Positions 62,904 through 64,000 of a DNA stretch of 64,000 nucleotides are shown one piece after another. Position 1 is the stretch's first letter. Every line of letters begins with the position of its first letter. The notes beneath the pieces were generated by a model. It made no database searches, was not told the DNA's origin, and saw only the letters and a program-made list of their open reading frames with translations. The position numbers were made by a program, and so were the translations under genes. Location: assembly GCA_009767595.1 (NCBI GenBank), contig VSDK01027711.1:69899-133898 (forward strand), written 5' to 3'. Source of the stretch: Symbiodinium kawagutii (taxonomy: Eukaryota; Sar; Dinophyceae; Suessiales; Symbiodiniaceae).

Positions 62904-63946
62904 ACATGTGTATATGTGCATTCTTGTGCCCAGGTTCTTTGACATGCAACCACTTGCACTGGCCAGGCAAGTTCACTCCAGAGCACCTCCGGAGCCGAAT
63001 CGGGCATAACGTGGTTCCTCTCACAGAACAAACCTGTACTCTCTTCTGCTTCCATTTGCATCTCGGATTTGAATGGATTTCAAGCATCTTGGATCCGTGA
63101 CTTACATTTACATCTTGAATTTGAAGCATCTTGGATCCGTGACGTCAACTTTGCTGAGAATCAGCATCTATGGTTGTGGGTCAAGCCATTGACCATCCCA
63201 AAAATGGGTAGAAGTTCAGAGCACATTAACTGATTCGTTCATGTGGGGGATGCGAACATCTGGGGTACACATCAACCAACCATCAATCAACTAATCAACG
63301 ATGAGCGCATTGGCTTCCTATGAAGCAGTTCATGATCCAGCAGCCACTATCAACCGTTCTGAATCATATCATCCACAACCATGAAATCAATGACTACCAA
63401 TCACTTAACAATGAATGACCAGCAAGTTGTTAAACACTGCCAAGCATTGGTTGACTGCTCAATGTGGTCATGAACCATGAGTTGAACCAATGAGCTAATC
63501 ATTTACTTCATTCATTCACCACTATTTGTCCTTCACCACTGTTAGTTATTCACCTCTGTTAACCAACCATCAGTTGATCATTGATGATTCATCAGCCCAT
63601 TTGTTAACCAACCAACCAACCAATGCATGTTAACCACTCACCAATAACTAATTGATTAGTCGAAACCTTACTTATTAACATTACTAAGTATTTAGTTTGG
63701 GATTTGTAAACCACCAACCAGCCAACCAGCCAACCAACCAACCAACCAACCAACCAAGGCATGTGAACCACTCAGTCACAGGTTCATCCCCCATCCCGGC
63801 GAAGCCGCCTCGGTGCGGCGAACCGCCTCGGCGCCTCGCCCAGGTACTCCGTGGCCAACGAGGTCATCTACCTGCCGCGGCTGCAACCGGAGCGCCTAAG
63901 CCGCGGACAGGCGGCCGGTTGTGGGTTGAAGAGACCAGTCTCGTAG
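38034..63946 (+). CDS. DUF1152-like protein gene, spliced, 11 exons recognised
   Basis: Joined exons reproduce the order of motifs I know from DUF1152 proteins (bacteria and archaea, function unknown, Rossmann-like N-terminal glycine loop): [23 protein letters not shown] (family: VxLANLSFT); ERWLNTF (family: YFPExxLARW); [19 protein letters not shown] with ATPVEDM (family: VLVDGGTDxLLxGDExGLGTPxED); [45 protein letters not shown]; and a C-terminal VANEVIYL. Phases agree at junctions 1-2, 2-3, 5-6, 6-7, 7-8, 9-10 and 10-11. Junctions 3-4, 4-5 and 8-9 are unresolved, and an exon is probably missing between 8 and 9. The ATG at 38041 may be the start, or further 5' exons may exist. An in-frame TAG at 63944-63946 may end the gene. 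A complete retrotransposon sits antisense in the intron between exons 4 and 5. Confidence 0.75.
38509..38560. repeat. Hairpin with 15-bp arms in intron 1 of the DUF1152-like gene
   Basis: CTCAAACAAGAACCC at 38509-38523 is perfectly complementary to GGGTTCTTGTTTGAG at 38546-38560; 22-base loop. Confidence 0.85.
39397..39440 (+). CDS. DUF1152-like gene, exon 2 ([14 protein letters not shown])
   Basis: CCCAG|GTACC acceptor and CAG|GTGGCC donor; two bases plus 14 codons. The split Gly codon from exon 1 is completed here. It is followed by a 12-bp triplication (GGAAGGGTCCCT) at about 39457-39489 inside the intron. Confidence 0.7.
40474..40592. mobile_element. MITE family C, copy 1
   Basis: Ends ACAAGGTCGGCCCCC / GGGGCCCATCTTGT with a self-complementary interior, about 119 bp, in the intron just before DUF1152-like exon 3. 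Confidence 0.65.
40747..40806 (+). CDS. DUF1152-like gene, exon 3 ([16 protein letters not shown])
   Basis: GCAG|GTG acceptor. Encodes [20 protein letters not shown], matching the second strand of the family. GT donors after 40806 (phase 0), 40829 or 40847 (phase 2) are all possible. Confidence 0.75.
41530..41634. mobile_element. MITE family B, copy 2
   Basis: GGTGGTCTCTCAAAG ... CTTGAGAAACCACC with inner GGTACCCC-like motifs; flanks ATCT and ATAT differ at one base. Confidence 0.75.
41690..43010. repeat. CCATCATTAACC-type low-complexity DNA in intron
   Basis: Runs such as ACTACTTAACCACTACGTAACC and CCATCATAAACC flank exon 4 of the DUF1152-like gene. 42300-42460 is instead rich in TTTAGG/GGTTTT motifs. 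Confidence 0.6.
41999..42031 (+). CDS. DUF1152-like gene, exon 4 ([11 protein letters not shown]), tentative
   Basis: Preceded by CCAGAG; reads [11 protein letters not shown] up to a CAG|GTCTCC donor, resembling the PExxLARWL segment of the family. The frame stays open to a TAG at 42092, so a longer exon is possible. Phase with its neighbours is unresolved. Confidence 0.5.
43169..43282. mobile_element. MITE family A, copy 5
   Basis: GGCTATGAGGTCAA ... TTGACCCACAGCC, 114 bp, duplication AGGT at 43165-43168 and 43283-43286. 330 bp from the retrotransposon. Confidence 0.88.
43616..43620. repeat. Target-site duplication CCAGG (left)
   Basis: Matches 51096-51100 immediately outside the other LTR; 5 bp is the usual length for copia integrases. 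Confidence 0.95.
43621..43759 (-). repeat. 3' LTR of the copia element
   Basis: 139 bp, identical to the copy at 50957-51095; short for a copia LTR. Confidence 0.97.
43760..43771 (-). promoter_or_regulatory. Polypurine tract
   Basis: The minus strand reads ACTTGGGGGCA just before the 3' LTR: a short G-run purine tract in the expected place for plus-strand priming. Confidence 0.55.
43873..47403 (-). CDS. POL: integrase, reverse transcriptase and RNase H (copia type)
   Basis: 1176 residues from the ATG at 47403; an in-frame TAA two codons upstream closes the frame. The integrase zinc domain has H129/H134 and C162/C165. The catalytic core shows D192 or D195, then D254 and E290 with exactly 35 residues between the last two (DD35E). 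The RT region shows [20 protein letters not shown] (669-688), D727 in [23 protein letters not shown] (765-776) and HVDD (818-821) in place of YVDD. RNase H shows D976, E1030, D1075 and [13 protein letters not shown]. All catalytic residues are present and there are no stops. It overlaps ORF3 by 298 nt in the -1 frame. The first 40 or so residues read from the ATG are probably not native; the family-like sequence begins at [11 protein letters not shown] (41-51). Confidence 0.93.
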   Translation of the reverse strand: MDHSYFLPQDEPAYEPSLPKEPRTWIVRPRKGQAHSILHSSFASRVVDTMLEHEDWNQVAHEIYHGYSFGDDVGEATDTGCHDDTGKRDTDHGCNDSGLRLSDERETEHGLALSPEEHEKVLRNIKHIHSVTGHCSTRHLVHALQKKGVSKDVIAVAKSFQCPVCEEMKKPDARLPASLEFIPKKWQGVQTDVADWHHPETNEVVKFVLFVDEGTRYRTGQILPGKGAPFEVLKSAFLTHWVQHHGKPEVLRYDPCGAWRSKAAESFLSTEGIEPGEIPAEAHWRIGLVEVSIRIIKDILTALTKEFPEKPVEELFSKAIWASNVRTTYNGYSPIQHAMGRSPDEWGRLFQSKIEGIPIYAQQHADGGFGEMQKMMLVAETEFLKSQARQRISRAMHAGYRKQAMYSPGDLVFYWRVQVGKQDGGQPFRKGKFVGPARILATETRQTEQGLEPSDVFWLHRNGRLLKATSAQLRPASSREIAYEELQGPLQVPWSITSICKEPNKHMFEDITQEVPQPEEYEMSWDDRPRLVRHTYKRAAPSPYDRPQRGPKATSSSAAMSTKVDHHGEQQLCYWADGDNMVSLELHMPTSNRQMKSFFRDPTAFVVSKLKKKQVEVREHTLSPDERAEFKNSKDKEVRNFVRECCLEALPKHLQPSPEVAMKMRWLLVWKWDDDGNKKAKARIVVQGYQDPQYECREVSAPVVSRAGRQCFLQLCANKKLRVKKGDVTGAFLQGDVYSEQDLLCIPPDELCLEMNIPPKTICKLRKAAYGLVQAPLFWYKTVCKFLEEIGYRRLLSDPCIWVYYDDEHVLRSAICAHVDDFIFAGKDDDKLYSDLIDKIKKRFTWGSWESSPFIQCGTKITQHADYSFDLTQDAYLDAIHEITLSKDRGRQGEAPTTEGEKSQMRSILGALSWFCGQVGFLYSADVGYLISSIPKSTVQDVINLNKLVYTIRHDKNIVLRIHSFSDEVTMVGWCDAGWANRPDGSSSTAGILIGMSNSVLVQGGQAPVSVLSWRSSKIDRTCRSPGASETKAAVECEDDLLFLRILWSELLGNHLNLRDPEENAKKVPAILVSDSRNFYDKVSKPVMTIKGAEKRSDLEALIVKESCDRNGLVLHWVHSDAQLGNSLTKHTEKHQFWMFRRMNYTWKIVHDPMMSSSKMRKKQGMEAMDDRQVGS
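47106..48026 (-). CDS. ORF3: 306-aa protein with cytosine-methyltransferase-like motifs
   Basis: Starts at the ATG of an ATGA overlap with ORF2 (48026-48023). After an acidic N-terminus it reads [17 protein letters not shown] (residues 48-64, like motif I, the SAM-binding strand), WNGFDLT (79-85), [14 protein letters not shown] (105-118) and [12 protein letters not shown] (159-170). DCGPFS lines up with the PCQPFS catalytic loop of C5 cytosine methyltransferases, with Cys111 in the nucleophile place, and WELSE with their ENV motif. A Cys/His cluster near 185-235 ([14 protein letters not shown]) may bind zinc. The conserved part seems to end near residue 248; the last 58 residues probably are not family sequence, because homologous sequence continues in the POL frame. 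Enzyme activity is inference; the fold resemblance rests on motif order only. Confidence 0.7.
   Translation of the reverse strand: MTDDSDEETPGELTYFTEKDTKVFQKCLPHRCEHASIWDDLVSHNRPLLMEVACSESSVLSKEVHDRLGVSQSFRCSIWNGFDLTKPTGIDACRRLIRNMRPRNVWISCDCGPFSPLQHVNQRNPKQIQELEEKRKYAIKEYEGGIEVAKYALRFGCKVHWELSEKCEAWKLPCIQDFVKDCGLTKVTCHGCRVGLKTRDTKELLGKGWTIATSCHRMSQHMNLPCQRNHAHGSCDRGRAKHTAFYTPVLLPELLTRCWNMKIGTKLPTKSTMVIPLGMMLVKRRIPAVMMILVSGTPTMVAMIRG
48023..48739 (-). CDS. ORF2: 238-aa accessory protein, SAP-like repeats and coiled coil
   Basis: Starts at the ATG at 48739, 298 bases after the ORF1 stop, and ends in an ATGA overlap with ORF3. Residues 5-40 and 60-94 look like two weak copies of a SAP-type helix-extended-helix ([25 protein letters not shown]), suggesting nucleic-acid binding. 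Residues 106-129 read [20 protein letters not shown] then IQWC, the FGKxKGxTYxExxxxDPxYxxW pattern seen next to some exonuclease domains. Residues 199-224 form a leucine heptad coiled coil after a basic GGKGGRAK stretch. I know similar ORFs from dinoflagellate retroelements, but not their function. It may act as a nucleocapsid or chromatin-tethering factor (inference). Confidence 0.75.
   Translation of the reverse strand: MPSTTRADLMKTLEKMGERVPEQWTVLQMRARLAELKAANQNTPWTEMQRCLLALKKSSRKKADLVQFARDHQVQVGANDTIPVLYTKVEKMILDCYPPMDEEVVGFGQHADMTYAELYHQNPGYIQWCQTISEEESTCWRMARLVKWAKAVKERAPETPPKGGKGGRAKFTTPRKGSPKLSEHSASSDFSMVSEAESSQVAQLKAELELLRKEKAELIEENDGMTRDLGRMKSRRET
49038..50891 (-). CDS. ORF1: Gag plus aspartic protease
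   Basis: 617 residues from the ATG at 50891 (a GTG two codons upstream is not a likely eukaryotic start). The N-terminal part is a helical Gag/UBN2-like capsid region ([20 protein letters not shown] around 104-123). A low-complexity region with an acidic EEEEEEE run and a GKGKG basic tract follows. The zinc knuckle is C406-x2-C409-x3-H413-x4-C418, one residue shorter than the usual CX2CX4HX4C. Then comes a retropepsin-like domain: [12 protein letters not shown] with the catalytic Asp near 470 and Cys in place of the usual Ser/Thr, and ALGSVVDF as the second conserved loop. The ORF ends with a stop, so protease is part of Gag and separate from POL. No frameshift signal is needed within it. Confidence 0.9.
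   Translation of the reverse strand: MLGNDDRGTILRNKDGVPRYDGAAETFLQYKEEAYTYMMSFEKHKRYLAAPRLVRELEGVAKTIVRRPLAKDARWVDHAGGVTTLLEYLEEHLERPSLINASRYVNKFFFGMKRKKYETMTAWTNRHSESLWEATKAMKRVQKEYGVTNASYGQGKALARHGTSSSRSSHRGDEGWGDYPHGSSLPFGEDGRLYEGEEEEEEPQREPHRRDSWWSDSSWSQRDEGWYGHDYDYNLPKYTEEDMDCFIPDFLVGHLLLNRSGLDFQERNNVLANLRGQFSVASVERALKEMWSDDDLMRRDKAKGHAFHATEEEEWEDLGLAAEEETPDFGEDWQSQEAYAAAEEEAMEAAATIDKMRRTLRDARQRQHELRMGRQFYRPSWKGGKGKGHGNGKGKGSSSGGAKERCLRCKGDHYTSECPKKDQSSKSLVADGEAAEIVFEATEFAGPADRDQQALVSLPHLVASGKGIIDCGATSSLGSIQAVEAIMKMNEQLRGDTGVDIDLEARPTFKFGNGHRKTCLSTAAVDMLVGNKKGKMHIHVHDSEDQPVLISIKSLKALGSVVDFRTGQCIFTKVDPTKIVQLEEEENGHLTMCLTQDLLKGAKQMATPFRGFESLEE
50941..50956 (-). promoter_or_regulatory. Primer binding site
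   Basis: Directly after the 5' LTR the minus strand reads TGGTAGCGTACGAGCC. TGGTAGC complements a tRNA 3' end ...GCTACCA as in eukaryotic initiator tRNA-Met; the following bases do not match that tRNA as I know it, so the primer is unresolved. Confidence 0.6.
50957..51095 (-). repeat. 5' LTR of the copia element (minus-strand sense)
   Basis: 139 bp, identical to 43621-43759. Read on the minus strand it begins TGCAAGTGACAAATCC and ends GAACACTTTCA. It contains TGGCTCAAG, the last nine bases of the dinoflagellate spliced leader. Confidence 0.97.
51096..51100. repeat. Target-site duplication CCAGG (right)
   Basis: Second copy of the 5-bp duplication, directly after the LTR's terminal TTGCA. 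Confidence 0.95.
51942..52055. mobile_element. MITE family A, copy 6
   Basis: GGCAGTGGGTCAA ... TTGACCCATAGCC, 114 bp, duplication ATGT on both sides. Confidence 0.88.
52203..52315. mobile_element. MITE family A, copy 7 (opposite orientation to copy 6)
   Basis: GGCGAGTTGGGTCAA ... TTGACCCACAGCC, 113 bp, duplication ATAT on both sides. Its interior is the reverse complement of copy 6. Confidence 0.88.
52942..53067. mobile_element. MITE family C, copy 2
   Basis: CTACAAGGTGGCCCCCCAGT with TATAGCTTGGTT inside, and the matching AACTTATAGCTGGTTAGGGG then CCCACC at the right. Confidence 0.7.
53100..54833. other. Intron DNA between the retrotransposon and DUF1152-like exon 5
   Basis: 53250-53370 is a run of AAATCCATATAAATCC units; 53580-54450 is rich in AGTGGTCAATAG/ACCACTATTAAC motifs. 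No exon recognised. Confidence 0.5.
53893..53971. repeat. Telomere-like TTTAGGG patch
   Basis: About ten imperfect TTTAGGG/TTTTAGGG units in a row. TTTAGGG is the telomere repeat reported for dinoflagellates. Here it is internal, inside an intron of the DUF1152-like gene. Confidence 0.7.
54834..54988 (+). CDS. DUF1152-like gene, exon 5 ([16 protein letters not shown])
   Basis: GGAG|GC acceptor, GC donor (GAG|GCCGGG). The core [20 protein letters not shown], then TGLATPVE, is the most diagnostic motif of the family. The 5' boundary could be later (e.g. CAG|CGG), because the first 30 codons match the family poorly. Confidence 0.8.
55719..55800. repeat. CT-rich microsatellite
   Basis: Runs of CTCTCTCTCTCT at 55722-55740 and 55764-55792. 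Confidence 0.9.
55879..55907 (+). CDS. DUF1152-like gene, exon 6 (29-nt microexon)
   Basis: CGAG|GAC acceptor and CCC|GTCTCT donor; DMAHLKAVL plus two bases. It completes the TPVE|DM motif and splits a Pro codon with exon 7. Confidence 0.75.
56935..57009 (+). CDS. DUF1152-like gene, exon 7 ([12 protein letters not shown])
   Basis: TCAG|T acceptor. Encodes [20 protein letters not shown] then VVQA, a conserved family motif. A GC donor (GA|GCTCGA) after 57009 fits the phase of exon 8; GT donors further on (after 57020 or 57032) would not. Confidence 0.75.
57382..57482. mobile_element. MITE family B, copy 3
   Basis: GGTGGTTTCTCAAAATGGGG ... TGGAGAAACCACC, 101 bp, duplication AACT on both sides. 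Confidence 0.85.
59221..59301. repeat. 11-bp tandem repeat (GATGGATGGTT)
   Basis: About seven near-perfect 11-bp units in the intron between DUF1152-like exons 7 and 8. Confidence 0.9.
59580..59700. mobile_element. MITE family C, copy 3
   Basis: TATAAGGTGGGCCCTAGCC at the left and GGAGGCCACTTTGTA at the right, about 121 bp. Confidence 0.65.
59912..60014. mobile_element. MITE family B, copy 4
   Basis: GGTGATTTCTCAAG ... TTGATAAACCACC; flanks ATAT/ATGT match in three of four bases. Confidence 0.7.
60019..60135. mobile_element. MITE family A, copy 8 (degraded)
   Basis: Keeps CCCTGTACCCCTG near the left and GACCCAGCTCGCC at the right; flanks ATGT/ATAT match in three of four bases. Directly abuts a family B copy. 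Confidence 0.55.
60141..60255. mobile_element. MITE family C, copy 4
   Basis: ACAAGGTGGGCCTCAAAGTG at the left, GGGGTGCCACCTTCTGT at the right. It ends 51 bp before DUF1152-like exon 8. Confidence 0.65.
60307..60377 (+). CDS. DUF1152-like gene, exon 8 ([11 protein letters not shown]), 3' end uncertain
   Basis: CCGAG|G acceptor gives [18 protein letters not shown]. The AGAYFAE motif corresponds to DGAYLGA of DUF1152 proteins. GT donor after 60377 or a GC donor a few bases later. It lies just 50 bp after a MITE copy. Confidence 0.6.
60917..60981 (+). CDS. DUF1152-like gene, exon 9 ([16 protein letters not shown])
   Basis: CGAG|G acceptor and a GC donor (CGAG|GCGGAG). Encodes [20 protein letters not shown], matching the PSIVNxxIxAAxxGxxG segment. 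The other two frames are also open, but only this one matches. Confidence 0.7.
61918..62910. repeat. Compound microsatellite block
   Basis: Five arrays in sequence: AT-rich ATATAC (61975-62012), ACAG/ACAA tetramers (62024-62303), TTACA/CTTAC pentamer-like (62309-62448), CATA tetramers (62453-62621), then TATC and GATCTATC units (62691-62905). The long ORFs crossing it are repeat artefacts. The block lies directly before DUF1152-like exon 10. Confidence 0.95.
62967..63057 (+). CDS. DUF1152-like gene, exon 10 ([11 protein letters not shown])
   Basis: CCAG|GC acceptor just after the large microsatellite block. Two bases, 29 codons, two bases: [20 protein letters not shown] then [12 protein letters not shown] donor (CATTT|GCATCT) is required for phase with exon 11. 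Confidence 0.7.
63844..63946 (+). CDS. DUF1152-like gene, exon 11 ([11 protein letters not shown]), possibly last
   Basis: CCCAG|GTAC acceptor; the frame reads [19 protein letters not shown] and reaches TAG at 63944-63946. A GC donor (ACAG|GCGGCC) after 63910 is an alternative, in which case the gene runs off the window. Confidence 0.65.
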
Positions 63947-64000
63947 CGGGGTAGTGGTGAAGAGTGAGCTATGAATAGGAACCATAATGGAAAATAGTGA

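Noticed and set aside
61895-63100. Long ORFs rich in SVCL, RQTD, YIHT or YLSI repeats
   Set aside because: Translations of tetramer microsatellites; only the last part (62967-63057) is a real exon, and it is in one frame by chance continuity.

Overview
The window looks like nuclear DNA of a dinoflagellate, most like the symbiodiniacean/Suessiales type. The reasons are: genes broken into very short exons (24-112 nt) spread over 10-26 kb; splice acceptors that almost always read AG|G; several GC and at least one GA 5' splice site besides GT; a copia-type LTR retrotransposon with extra ORFs of a kind I know from dinoflagellate genomes; and a patch of TTTAGGG-like telomeric sequence. Assignment below that level is not possible from the sequence alone. 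Almost no single ORF matters outside the retrotransposon. The host genes are seen only by joining short exons whose reading phases agree.

Layout. (1) About 626-10153, + strand: a glycoside hydrolase family 5 (cellulase-like) gene, with 13 exons recognised. Its 3' end was not found; it may lie in or beyond the minisatellite and the 957-base assembly gap at 11105-12061. (2) About 10.6-37.9 kb: mostly low-complexity DNA built from ATGGTTGATGG/CCATCATCAACC-type motifs, with several orphan exon candidates (13492-13603, 16751-16950, 17561-17603, 21501-21590, 22942-23007, 34803-34960, 35285-35396). Some encode membrane segments, but I cannot assign them to a family. (3) 38034-63946, + strand: a gene resembling the DUF1152 family (function unknown in bacteria and archaea), 11 exons recognised over about 26 kb. 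(4) 43621-51095: a complete, apparently very young Ty1/copia element, inserted antisense in an intron of the DUF1152-like gene. It has identical 139-bp LTRs, a 5-bp target duplication (CCAGG), and four ORFs: Gag-protease, a small coiled-coil protein, a protein with cytosine-methyltransferase-like motifs, and integrase-RT-RNase H.

The noncoding DNA also carries three families of short palindromic MITE-like elements (about 100-125 bp). Two of them have visible 4-bp target duplications. They are joined by hairpins, minisatellites and a 900-bp microsatellite block near the right end.

The two host genes show no functional link beyond neighbourhood and shared strand. The most unusual object is the retrotransposon, for its methyltransferase-like ORF, its ATGA stop/start overlap and the -1 step needed to enter pol.
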